32,744 nt of DNA from a virus. Within the stretch, counting starts at the first letter, position 1. Every line of letters begins with the position of its first letter. The stretch is taken from positions 1 through 32,744 of the IMG/VR virus record IMGVR_UViG_3300027506_000012; one strand, 5' to 3'. The notes beneath the pieces are model-generated. The model saw only the letters and a list, made by a program, of their open reading frames with translations, ran no database searches and was not told where the DNA came from. Below, one piece after another: positions 16,979 to 24,114 of this stretch. Position numbers and translations under genes: made by a program.

Positions 16979-17268
16979 TGTCGTTGTTATATTTTATTCT
17001 AGCGTCCTACGGAATGACACAATTGCTTTGTTATGGAAAGATATTTCATAGAATCCGCCCACGAGGATACTTTTGGAGTTGCCCTATGTGCGTCGGCTTT
17101 TGGACGGGCGCATTTTTATGCGGCATTAATCCATGGACAGAACTATTTATATTTGAACTTACTGTTACAAACTTTTTTATTTGTGGTTGTATAAGCTCTG
17201 GAACATCATATGTATTAAATATGATTTTTACTGATACGGGCCTTAAGCTCGATATAAAGGGAAAATAA
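16978..17268 (+). CDS. Small membrane protein with CPxC motif (DUF1360-like)
   Basis: GTG 16978 overlaps the previous stop (TAGTG) and gives 96 residues. The pattern is a hydrophobic N-terminus (LLYFILASYGMTQLLCYG), a basic turn, then FWSCPMCVGFWTGAF and a second hydrophobic region (TELFIFELTVTNFFICGC). The CP-x-C followed by G-F-W-x-G resembles the DUF1360 family of small membrane proteins, whose function is not established. Six cysteines in 96 residues is unusual for its neighbours. A membrane protein inside a head-assembly operon has no obvious structural job; the inner membrane is where T4 proheads start, so a link to assembly is possible but speculative. Confidence 0.6.
   Translation: MSLLYFILASYGMTQLLCYGKIFHRIRPRGYFWSCPMCVGFWTGAFLCGINPWTELFIFELTVTNFFICGCISSGTSYVLNMIFTDTGLKLDIKGK
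17151..17160 (+). promoter_or_regulatory. AACTATTTAT motif inside the DUF1360-like gene (copy 2)
   Basis: This is an exact copy of the 10-mer found in the leaders at 924, 18623 and 19083. Here it lies within coding sequence (codons for E-L-F-I), about 185 nt before the prohead protease gene. Read on the minus strand with one more base it is TATAAATAGTT, containing the full T4-type late core. It could be a promoter for the protease or a chance match in AT-rich coding sequence. Confidence 0.25.
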
Positions 17269-17270
17269 AT

Positions 17271-17324
17271 ATGTCTAGAAGATGGATGCTAAGAGGCGTA
17301 AGACGCTGTAAAAATGGTTGTTGA
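17271..17324 (+). CDS. Possible 17-residue arginine-rich microprotein
   Basis: In the 77-nt gap between the DUF1360-like gene and the protease, ATG 17271 opens a frame of 17 codons, MSRRWMLRGVRRCKNGC, ending in TGA. AAAGGG lies about 9 nt upstream, giving a plausible ribosome site. The peptide has five Arg, one Lys and two Cys, and two Met that could start it. The gap would otherwise be unexplained in a genome where genes usually touch. A small hairpin (GCGT-AAG-ACGC) lies inside it. No homology is claimed; it could also be plain leader sequence. Confidence 0.3.
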   Translation: MSRRWMLRGVRRCKNGC

Positions 17325-17345
17325 CTACTTTAAGAGGGATAACAA

Positions 17346-17963
17346 ATGTCAAAAGTTTTATTAAGAGAATACCATGCACTTTGCGAAGGAGGGGTCTGCC
17401 AAGATCTCCTCACAGAAGCGCAGAAAGCAGATATTAAAGAAAATAATACAATGTACCTTAGCGGCTTGATGCAGCATGCTGATAAGCCTAATGGTAATAT
17501 GAGAGTTTATCCTCTCGAGGTCTTGAAAAGAGAGATCGAGGTTTATGAGAAACTTGTAAAAGACAACAGGGCACTTGGCGAATTAGATCACCCAGATGAT
17601 TCAGTTATTAATCTTAAAAATGCCTCTCACATGGTCGTAAATATCTGGATGGAGGGGAAGAAAGTTATGGGTGTGGTGAAAGTGCTGCCAACTCCTTCAG
17701 GAGATATCTTGAGATCACTGGTTGAAGGAGGTTGTCAGTTGGGCATCTCATCACGCGGCCTCGGATCGGTTAGGGAAAGCTCAAATGGCGGTGTTGTCGT
17801 TGAGGAAGATTTTCAATTAATTTGTTTCGACTTTGTATCAGAACCATCAACTCCAAATGCCTTTATGCATTTAAAAGAAGGCAAATCTTACAGAGAACCA
17901 AACATTTTCACAAAAGCGGATAAAATCAATCGCGCTTTGAATGATATATTAAGGAAAAAATGA
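17346..17963 (+). CDS. 21: Prohead core protease (T4 gp21-like, S80-type serine protease)
   Basis: This 205-residue protein starts behind AGAGGG. It has the expected catalytic pattern: H82 in GELDHPDD, and S135 or S136 in QLGISSRGLGS, with D155 or D162 as a candidate third residue. NMRVYPLEVL and LEGGCQLGIS-type segments also fit. The enzyme cleaves scaffold, capsid and internal proteins after (L/I)-x-E during head maturation. Its own N-terminus has L6-R7-E8, a possible self-cleavage site. Length is close to T4 gp21 (212). It precedes a putative core protein, bS21, a structural protein, scaffold and capsid genes, in nearly T4 order. Confidence 0.93.
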   Translation: MSKVLLREYHALCEGGVCQDLLTEAQKADIKENNTMYLSGLMQHADKPNGNMRVYPLEVLKREIEVYEKLVKDNRALGELDHPDDSVINLKNASHMVVNIWMEGKKVMGVVKVLPTPSGDILRSLVEGGCQLGISSRGLGSVRESSNGGVVVEEDFQLICFDFVSEPSTPNAFMHLKEGKSYREPNIFTKADKINRALNDILRKK

Positions 17964-18382
17964 AAAAAAGTGAATTACAAAAATTATTAAAGCCCCTCAT
18001 TAAAGAATGTATCAAAGAGGTGATCTTTGAAGAGGGTATCTTGTCTGGCTTGATTAAAGAAGTCGCTGTAGGTTTGGGTTCTCAACAGACCATTGTTGAA
18101 AAACAAGAGGTTCCACAACAAAATTTCTCAAGACAAAGAGTGGAGCTTCAAACAGAAGCTCGTCAGGCGATGCAAGAAAAGAAAAGAAAGCTAGAAGAAT
18201 CTCTTGGAGGAGGCTTTTCTGGTATCTTCGAGAACACAGAACCTATCAGTTCGGCAGGGTCTCCAAGTGGGGAAAGCAGCTCGCAAAGTCCACTTTCTAC
18301 TTATGCCCCCGGCGATTCCGGTATTGACATATCTGGCCTCATGAGTATGGCCGGCGGCCACAACTGGAAAAAAATGATTTAA
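17960..18382 (+). CDS. Putative prohead-core / internal protein with LIKE leader
   Basis: This 140-residue product overlaps the protease gene by 4 nt (ATGA). The N-terminal 40 residues form an amphipathic helix region (MKKSELQKLLKPLIKECIKE) with three possible gp21-type cleavage sites: I14-K15-E16, I18-K19-E20 and I22-F23-E24. The middle is Gln/Arg/Glu-rich and helical; the C-terminal third is Ser/Gly/Pro-rich and ends in GGHNWKKMI. Location between protease and scaffold, plus these sites, suggests a head-core component or packaged protein cut during maturation. No known function is recognised. Confidence 0.65.
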   Translation: MKKSELQKLLKPLIKECIKEVIFEEGILSGLIKEVAVGLGSQQTIVEKQEVPQQNFSRQRVELQTEARQAMQEKKRKLEESLGGGFSGIFENTEPISSAGSPSGESSSQSPLSTYAPGDSGIDISGLMSMAGGHNWKKMI

Positions 18383-18394
18383 TTGGAGTTAATT

Positions 18395-18616
18395 ATGGCT
18401 AAGAAGACAGTAAACATATCCGTTAGGTCAAGAGGCCACAAGGATAACATGCAGAGAATGATTAAAAGATTCATGAAGAAATGCAAAAAAGAAAGAATTA
18501 TTGAGCAATATCGCGAGAACCAATATTATGAAAAGCCCTCGACAAAGCGAAGAGCAGCTGCCAAAAGAAGACGAAGAGTTTTGGATAAGCTTAAAATAAA
18601 AGAGCAGAATTCATAA
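18395..18616 (+). CDS. rpsU: Ribosomal protein bS21 homologue, phage-encoded
   Basis: This 73-residue, highly basic protein resembles bS21. A beta-like start (KTVNISVRSRGHKDN) leads into the helix MQRMIKRFMKKCKKERIIEQ, then YRENQYYEKPSTKRRAAAKRRRR, which parallels the bacterial core with its conserved R/K-x-x-x-YEKP(T/S) segment. bS21 sits on the 30S platform near the anti-Shine-Dalgarno end of 16S rRNA and affects initiation. ATG 18395 is favoured over in-frame TTG 18383 because GGAG 18385-18388 lies 6 nt upstream. Phage bS21 genes are known from environmental viruses. Here the gene sits inside the head operon, so it would be made with capsid proteins. Confidence 0.88.
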   Translation: MAKKTVNISVRSRGHKDNMQRMIKRFMKKCKKERIIEQYRENQYYEKPSTKRRAAAKRRRRVLDKLKIKEQNS

Positions 18617-18622
18617 AATCGT

Positions 18623-18632
18623 AACTATTTAT
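18623..18632 (+). promoter_or_regulatory. Candidate promoter/control motif AACTATTTAT (copy 3)
   Basis: This exact copy of the 10-mer lies in the 40-nt gap between the bS21 gene and the structural gene at 18657, ending 24 nt before its ATG. The minus-strand reading is TATAAATAGTTAC, a full match to the T4-type late core in the opposite direction. A start site about 10 nt downstream on the + strand would leave room for the ribosome site, consistent with a promoter. Confidence 0.45.
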
Positions 18633-18656
18633 AATTAAAAATGGAGCATTTTAAAA

Positions 18657-19031
18657 ATGTCAATTTACGAATATAGAGCCGGTATAGGAAATGCCGCATC
18701 ATATCAAGCTTCTGGATCTCCTTTTATTACTGGATCCACTTCTTTAACAGGAGTCATGAAGATTGAATTCCCTAGGGTTACAAAATCTATCACACTTCAT
18801 GAACTAAGTTCTAATAATCAACTTTACTTTTATTTCCACGAAGATGCAACGGCATTAAATAAGTTTGTTATAGATACTTCGGCCCACGATCATGGTCCAG
18901 TAACATTCGATGTAAAGTGTAAGGAACTGTATGTGTCTGGTTCTGGATTAGATTTCAGACTTTATGCCTCCTTAACAGCAATCGGTGTGGAACAAATGTT
19001 CCCACTAACTGGTTCAGGAATTACAGAATAG
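18657..19031 (+). CDS. Small beta-rich structural protein, capsid-decoration candidate
   Basis: This 124-residue protein has no signal, membrane segment or catalytic motif. It is rich in Ser/Thr/Gly and alternates beta-type stretches (GVMKIEFPRVTKSITLHEL, NQLYFYFHEDA, VTFDVKCKELYVSGSG). The opening MSIYEYRAGIGNAASYQASG is of a type that I associate with marine phage structural genes. It has its own leader carrying AACTATTTAT and is the last gene before the scaffold, so it may be strongly expressed. A head decoration or other virion part is the best guess. Confidence in coding is high and in role low. Confidence 0.7.
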   Translation: MSIYEYRAGIGNAASYQASGSPFITGSTSLTGVMKIEFPRVTKSITLHELSSNNQLYFYFHEDATALNKFVIDTSAHDHGPVTFDVKCKELYVSGSGLDFRLYASLTAIGVEQMFPLTGSGITE

Positions 19032-19051
19032 TATTAGCAACAAAAATAACC

Positions 19052-19079
19052 TTTATAAAATATGTCTTTTTATAAAATA
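19052..19079 (+). repeat. Direct repeat TTTATAAAATA, two copies with 17-nt period
   Basis: In the 94-nt leader of the scaffold gene, TTTATAAAATA occurs at 19052-19062 and 19069-19079. Each copy contains the palindrome TTTATAAA. The second copy ends 3 nt before the AACTATTTAT motif at 19083. This looks like a pair of binding sites or tandem promoter elements in front of the scaffold and capsid genes. AT-rich sequence makes chance repeats more likely, so confidence is moderate. Confidence 0.4.
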
Positions 19080-19082
19080 ATA

Positions 19083-19092
19083 AACTATTTAT
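19083..19092 (+). promoter_or_regulatory. Candidate promoter/control motif AACTATTTAT (copy 4)
   Basis: This exact copy of the 10-mer lies in the scaffold gene leader, ending 33 nt before ATG 19126 and followed by a T-rich stretch and AGAGGAG. It would drive scaffold and major capsid genes together. It sits 3 nt after the TTTATAAAATA direct repeat. Confidence 0.45.
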
Positions 19093-19125
19093 TTTTGAGA
19101 TAATTTTTTTTAGAGGAGTTTATCT

Positions 19126-20124
19126 ATGTCTTCACTATTGGAACAGGCGATTATTGACGCACAGGCTCTTAAAGAGGCCGCAATCAAGAATGCCGAAACC
19201 GCAATTTTAAATAAATATTCAAGCGACATTAAAGAAGCTGTCGAGTCTCTCTTAGAGCAGGAAGACGACGAAGAAACTGTTGCTGAAGAAAGCGATGAAT
19301 CTGAATCATTGCAAGCTAGTATCCCCATGGCCATAGAACGCGAGGAATCGTCTGTCGATCAAGAAATCGTACTTAGCATGGAAGAACTAAAAGATATGGC
19401 AGAAACATTAGCTGCAGCAGAAGCTGGCCTAGGCCATCCACAATCTCACGAAGATTTGGTTGATGATGTCGTAGTGGACAATGAAATGCCTTCTTTGGCC
19501 ACCGCCGAAGAAGTTTCCGCCATCCCAGTAGAAGCCACCCTTGATGAGGAATTAGCACTGGAAGACATTGAACAAATTATTGAGGAATTGGTTGTAGAAA
19601 TTGATCCTCAAAAATCTGGTTGGGCTGGAACTCCCGAGGCTGTCATGAGATATAAGGAGCAAATGAGAATGGCTCAATTGGCTTCAACAAAAGCTCATGA
19701 GGAAAATATGGAGCTTGTTGCCGCTAGAGATAGACTGTCAGAGCAACATGTTGGCCTGAAAACTAAGTTCATTAAAATGAGCGAAGCACTTAAGACGTTG
19801 AAAGAATCCTTCGACAAGGTAAATCTTTCAAACGCAAGACTTTTATACACGAATCGAGTTTTAACAAACAACTCCCTGAATGAGCGACAAAAATCAAAAA
19901 TTGTTGAAGCTTTGTCAAATGCCGATTCAATCAATGACGCAAAGGTTATTTTCGAAACTCTAGAAAGCGCAGTGGGTAGTGTAGCGGGTAAAGCACGACC
20001 ACAATCACTTCGCGAGACTATCGAAAGACCTACTGCCACTTTACCCAGAAGAGAAGCCAGAAAAGAGCATGCCCCGGTAACGGATAGGATGCAAATTCTG
20101 GCCGGCATTAAAAAGTTAAAATAA
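19126..20124 (+). CDS. 22: Prohead scaffold / core protein (T4 gp22-like)
   Basis: This 332-residue protein starts at ATG 19126 behind a strong AGAGGAG site. It is highly acidic and helical in the first half (LLEQEDDEETVAEESDE). A long coiled coil follows (about 170-245), and a C-terminal domain with NARLLYTNRVLTNNSLNER and KIVEALSNADSINDAKVIF, a signature of T4-type core proteins. It would form the internal core that shapes the prohead and is then degraded by the gp21-type protease; many (L/I)-x-E sites are present. T4 gp22 is about 270 residues. It directly precedes the major capsid gene. Confidence 0.9.
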   Translation: MSSLLEQAIIDAQALKEAAIKNAETAILNKYSSDIKEAVESLLEQEDDEETVAEESDESESLQASIPMAIEREESSVDQEIVLSMEELKDMAETLAAAEAGLGHPQSHEDLVDDVVVDNEMPSLATAEEVSAIPVEATLDEELALEDIEQIIEELVVEIDPQKSGWAGTPEAVMRYKEQMRMAQLASTKAHEENMELVAARDRLSEQHVGLKTKFIKMSEALKTLKESFDKVNLSNARLLYTNRVLTNNSLNERQKSKIVEALSNADSINDAKVIFETLESAVGSVAGKARPQSLRETIERPTATLPRREARKEHAPVTDRMQILAGIKKLK

Positions 20125-20143
20125 ACTAAAGGAGATTTTTAAA

Positions 20144-21871
20144 ATGTCAATTATTAATAAACTAACAGAAGGCATCGTAAGACGAGACCTCTCCAAAGAG
20201 GGATCAGCTCTTCTCAACAAGTGGGAAAAAACTGGTCTTTTGGAAGGAATTTCTAACGATCGCAGTCGTCAAGGTATGGCCGCACTTCTAGAAAATCAAG
20301 CAAAGGAGCTTCTTCGTGAATCTGCTTCTTCAATGGGATCCGGAGATGTTGAAGGCTTCGCTTCAGTAGCGTTTCCAATTGTTCGTCGTGTTTTCGGCGG
20401 ATTAATCGCTAACGACCTTGTTTCTGTCCAGCCAATGAGCTTGCCATCTGGCCTCATTTTCTTCTTGGACTTCACTTTAGACTCTGCACGTCTTGACTAC
20501 ACAGCTGATACTTCAGTGTACGGTGGTGGAGTTATTGGTCAGCAAATCACTGGCGGTGTTTCACTCGCTGGCGATTTGGCCGAACAAAGCTTCTACTCTT
20601 TGAACAACGGCTACTCATCTCCAACTGCTTCAGTTGCCACTACACCAACTCGTTTGGCTTTTGCTTCGGGTACAGTGGGTGGCTCTTGGACCAGTACAGC
20701 CGGCACCGGACTTGCTATGGATTCTGCCGTTTTGAACGACAGTTTGATGCGATTCGACCCAGATATTGCTTCTGGAACAGCTGTGGTGGTTATTGAATAT
20801 CCATTATCTACATTCACAGATGGACAGTTTAACATCAAGGATTATGTGACAATTACTTCAACTGCCCTTGGCACCACCGTTGCCCAAGCAGATCAAGTTC
20901 GTCGTCTTACTCGCGATTCTCCTAACAGCTCCAATGGCGCAGGGAACATCATTCTTGTCTGGGCAGACGGAACAGATACAGTCGCTCTTGAAACTAGTGT
21001 AAAGCTCAACAATGTTAGTGCCTCATTCATCATTGATGACAACTTCACTCAAGGAACAGGCGTTCCGGGTTCAGTTGCAGGTACTTCACAATGGGGCTTG
21101 GAAAACAATCCAAACATCCCAGAAATCGACATCAAAGTTGACTCTGTTGCTGTTACAGCAAAGACCAAGAAGCTTAAAGCTAAGTGGACACCAGAATTGG
21201 CTCAAGACTTGAACGCATACCATAACTTGGATGCCGAAGTTGAGTTGACTTCTATCCTTTCAGAGCACATCGCTCTTGAGATCGACCAAGAAATCTTGGA
21301 AGACCTCGTGAAAGGTGCCACTGCAGCCACTCTTTACTGGTCGCGTTTGCCCGGTAAATTCGTCAACCGCAGAACTGGTACGGCACCGGGAACATCCGTT
21401 GTTGCATATCCTGATTTCACAGGTAATGTTTCAGAATGGTATGAAACCTTGGCTGAAACCATTAATGATGTTTCTGCACAGATCCATCGCAAGACCCTAA
21501 GAGGCGGCGCAAACTTTGTAGTTTGTTCTCCAGAAGTTGCCAACCTCCTTGAGTTCACTGCGGGATTCCGTGGAAGCGTAACACATGACGATGATCGCGG
21601 AGAAATCGGCGCAATCAAGGTTGGTTCTTTGAGTAAGAAATTCGACGTTTACGTTGATCCCTACTTCCCAAGAAACGTTGTCTTGGTTGGTCGTAAAGGC
21701 TCGTCTTTCCTCGAAAGTGGATATGTCTATGCCCCATACGTTCCACTCCAGATGACTCCAACAATCTTCGGAACAGAGGATTTCGTGCCACGTAAGGGTG
21801 TCATGACTCGTTATGCGAAGAAAATGGTTCGTCCAGATATGTACGGATTAGTTATCGTAGAAGATCTATAA
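20144..21871 (+). CDS. 23: Major capsid protein (T4 gp23-like)
   Basis: This 575-residue protein starts behind AAAGGAG. It shows T4-type capsid features: an N-terminal helical propeptide, then GDVEGFASVAFPIVRRVFGGL, LPSGLIFFLDF and a C-terminal domain ending FVPRKGVMTRYAKKMVRPDMYG. L57-R58-E59 followed by S60 fits the (L/I)-x-E preference of the maturation protease and is near the T4 gp23 cut (residue 65), so cleavage there is predicted. A second site at L48-L49-E50 is possible. The length exceeds T4 gp23 (521). Codons look well used, as expected for a highly expressed gene. A terminator follows. Confidence 0.96.
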   Translation: MSIINKLTEGIVRRDLSKEGSALLNKWEKTGLLEGISNDRSRQGMAALLENQAKELLRESASSMGSGDVEGFASVAFPIVRRVFGGLIANDLVSVQPMSLPSGLIFFLDFTLDSARLDYTADTSVYGGGVIGQQITGGVSLAGDLAEQSFYSLNNGYSSPTASVATTPTRLAFASGTVGGSWTSTAGTGLAMDSAVLNDSLMRFDPDIASGTAVVVIEYPLSTFTDGQFNIKDYVTITSTALGTTVAQADQVRRLTRDSPNSSNGAGNIILVWADGTDTVALETSVKLNNVSASFIIDDNFTQGTGVPGSVAGTSQWGLENNPNIPEIDIKVDSVAVTAKTKKLKAKWTPELAQDLNAYHNLDAEVELTSILSEHIALEIDQEILEDLVKGATAATLYWSRLPGKFVNRRTGTAPGTSVVAYPDFTGNVSEWYETLAETINDVSAQIHRKTLRGGANFVVCSPEVANLLEFTAGFRGSVTHDDDRGEIGAIKVGSLSKKFDVYVDPYFPRNVVLVGRKGSSFLESGYVYAPYVPLQMTPTIFGTEDFVPRKGVMTRYAKKMVRPDMYGLVIVEDL

Positions 21872-21903
21872 GATAGATTATAGGTTCTTAACACCAAAGC
21901 AAG

Positions 21904-21930
21904 CCCTTCCACATTTTGTGGAGGGGTTTT
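21904..21930 (+). terminator. Rho-independent terminator after the major capsid gene
   Basis: A 9-bp stem (CCCTTCCAC paired with GTGGAGGGG, one G-U pair) with a 5-nt ATTTT loop is followed by TTTT. It lies 32 nt after the capsid stop. The T-tract is short, so it may be leaky and allow read-through into the neck genes, for which no clear promoter is seen. Confidence 0.8.
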
Positions 21931-21970
21931 GTGCTTCTGGGAACTACTTAGAATTAGGAGAAAAATTATA

Positions 21971-23239
21971 ATGGCATTTCCAACTTTAACCCCTGCTAGT
22001 CAAATGAGCAAGTCAATATTGCCCGCTACTGGGACAGTTACTGAAGTCGCAGCACTCCTTCCACTGGAAGTTTATTCTGATTCGGGACAGTTCTTATCAG
22101 GAGCAGCTGATCAAGTAGCCTTTACATACAAGAAAATAGGCGGAGATGTATTAGATATAGAGCTGAAGCCGGGTAATGTATACGCCAACTATCAAGAGGC
22201 AGTTTTAGAATATAGTTATTTGGTCAACCTCCATCAATCTAAAAATATTTTATCGGATGTCTTAGGACAAACTACAGGTACCTTTGACCACGAAGGGCAG
22301 AGGCTTACTGGCCCAGAAAACGTTAATTTAAAGTTTCCTAGAGTATCTTTTGAGTATGAACGACGGGTTTCAGATGCTTATTCGACAGAAGCGGGAATCG
22401 GAGGCACCATTCCTATCTACTCCGCTTCTTTTGATCTAGAGCAGGGCCGACAAGATTACAACTTGCAAGAAATAATTTCTGGCTCCTCTGCGACCGGTAC
22501 CGATGCCAACGGTAATCCAGCCCCATATGCGGGTATCGTTGGCGACAAAAGAGTGATTGTTAAGAAAGTCTATTACAAGACCCCTAATGCGATGTGGAGG
22601 TTTTTCGGGTATTTCGGAGGGCTTAATGTCGTAGGTAACTTAAATAATTATGGACAATATACGGACGATTCTACATTCGAAGTCATACCCACTTGGCAGA
22701 ACAAGCTCCAAGCCATGGCATACGAGGATAACATCTATACAAGACTGTCTCATTATTCATACGAGCTTAAAGACAATCACCTCAGAATATTCCCCGCACC
22801 AGCGATATTTTCGGACTATACCAATATGTGGGTAGATTTTTCAATCATACCTGATGCTTGGGTAGAAACTGGAACTACAGATACCGGAATTTCTGGTATC
22901 AACAACATGAATACACTTCCTTTCGACAACCTGCCTTATGACAATATTAACGCTATCGGAAAGCAGTGGATCAGAAGGTTTGCCCTAGCCTTGTCTAAAG
23001 AAACTTTGGCGCAAATAAGAGGAAAGTTTCAAACGATACCGATTCCCGGCGAATCCGTAACATTGAACGCCGATGCACTAATGAGTCAAGCCAAAGAAGA
23101 ACAAGAAAAACTAAAAGAAGAACTTAAAACAATCTTGGACGAGTTAACATATGTTGAACTATCTAAGAAGGACGCGGAAAAATCTGAATCCACCAATCAG
23201 GTTCAGAAGAGAGTCCCATTATTAATATTCCAAGGATAA
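21971..23239 (+). CDS. Virion structural protein, neck/connector candidate
   Basis: ATG 21971 is chosen, with AGGAG 21956-21960 upstream, giving 422 residues; the frame stays open back to 21929 inside the terminator, but no start there is credible. The protein is mixed alpha/beta. A C-terminal part (YDNINAIGKQWIRRFALALSKETL, split here by position about 345-370) is followed by PIPGESVTLNADALM and a charged helix. I recall this arrangement from T4-like phage structural proteins next to the neck. Position directly after the capsid gene supports a neck (gp13-like) or head-completion role. Which T4 gene it replaces is uncertain. Confidence 0.7.
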   Translation: MAFPTLTPASQMSKSILPATGTVTEVAALLPLEVYSDSGQFLSGAADQVAFTYKKIGGDVLDIELKPGNVYANYQEAVLEYSYLVNLHQSKNILSDVLGQTTGTFDHEGQRLTGPENVNLKFPRVSFEYERRVSDAYSTEAGIGGTIPIYSASFDLEQGRQDYNLQEIISGSSATGTDANGNPAPYAGIVGDKRVIVKKVYYKTPNAMWRFFGYFGGLNVVGNLNNYGQYTDDSTFEVIPTWQNKLQAMAYEDNIYTRLSHYSYELKDNHLRIFPAPAIFSDYTNMWVDFSIIPDAWVETGTTDTGISGINNMNTLPFDNLPYDNINAIGKQWIRRFALALSKETLAQIRGKFQTIPIPGESVTLNADALMSQAKEEQEKLKEELKTILDELTYVELSKKDAEKSESTNQVQKRVPLLIFQG

Positions 23240-23243
23240 ATTT

Positions 23244-24113
23244 ATGAGCAGTAGAGACGATAAATATTCTGGTTTCAGACCATATTTTAAAGATACTTCT
23301 CCGAAGAAAGAAGTTCCTCCTATAAAGGAGATAACATTTCTTCCCTCGACAATTGAGACAGTCGATACTGCTCTTTATAACTGGATTAATGAAGCTTTAA
23401 ACATCTTTTGTACCACCAACGAAGGATGGAAGAAAGTGCCTCTCATTTGGTCAATGCCCGAGCGTTCGTTTCAAATCAAAGATAACAAAGATTTACGCTC
23501 TCACAATGTCTTCACACTACCAGCAATAAGTATTGATAGAACAGCGGTCGTCAAAGATCCCAACATGAAGGGTGTCGCTTGGTCACATATTCCTCGTATA
23601 AACGATGCTAAAGGCGGCGCAATCACCGTAGCAAGGAGACTACAGCAGGAAAAAACTGCTAACTTTCAAAATGCCGATGCACAGAGGCTCTTTAAGCAGC
23701 CTACTTATCCATACGAGAGCGACAAAGCTGTATACGAAGTAATAACAATGCCGCTACCCACGTATGTGGTGATGACATATAAATTAATAATCAATACTGA
23801 ATATCAACAGCAAATGAATGAGATTGTCACTCCCTTTTTGGCATATACAGGACAAATTAACAACTTCTTCATCAATCACGATGGCCACCGTTTCGAAGGA
23901 TTCGTCGATGGCACCATGGGCTTGGAAAATAATATAGCCAATCTAGGAGATGAAGAGCGAAAATTCAAGACGAGTATTGATTTAAAAATCTTAGGGTATT
24001 TAATGGGATCCGCTGCCAATGATAACCAGCCAAAGATAACGATTAGAGAATCAGCAGCACAACTCCGTATCATTCGAGAGAGAGTGATATTCGGCGATAA
24101 GAAGGACTATTAA
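23244..24113 (+). CDS. Virion structural protein, neck/tail-completion candidate
   Basis: This 289-residue soluble protein begins 4 nt after the previous stop, with AAGGA upstream. Features are a Pro-rich N-terminus (FRPYFKDTSPKKEVPPIKE), VPLIWSMPERSFQIKD and a central MPLPTYVVMTYKLIINTEYQQQ. There is no catalytic motif. The middle of the protein looks like a beta-rich connector fold. It lies between two neck candidates and has the right size for a T4 neck or tail-terminator protein (gp14 256, gp15 272, gp13 309 residues). The assignment is by position and size only. Confidence 0.65.
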   Translation: MSSRDDKYSGFRPYFKDTSPKKEVPPIKEITFLPSTIETVDTALYNWINEALNIFCTTNEGWKKVPLIWSMPERSFQIKDNKDLRSHNVFTLPAISIDRTAVVKDPNMKGVAWSHIPRINDAKGGAITVARRLQQEKTANFQNADAQRLFKQPTYPYESDKAVYEVITMPLPTYVVMTYKLIINTEYQQQMNEIVTPFLAYTGQINNFFINHDGHRFEGFVDGTMGLENNIANLGDEERKFKTSIDLKILGYLMGSAANDNQPKITIRESAAQLRIIRERVIFGDKKDY

Positions 24114-24114
24114 G

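Noticed and set aside
21929-21970. Upstream extension of the neck-candidate gene
   Set aside because: It begins in the terminator region. AGGAG 21956-21960 points to ATG 21971.
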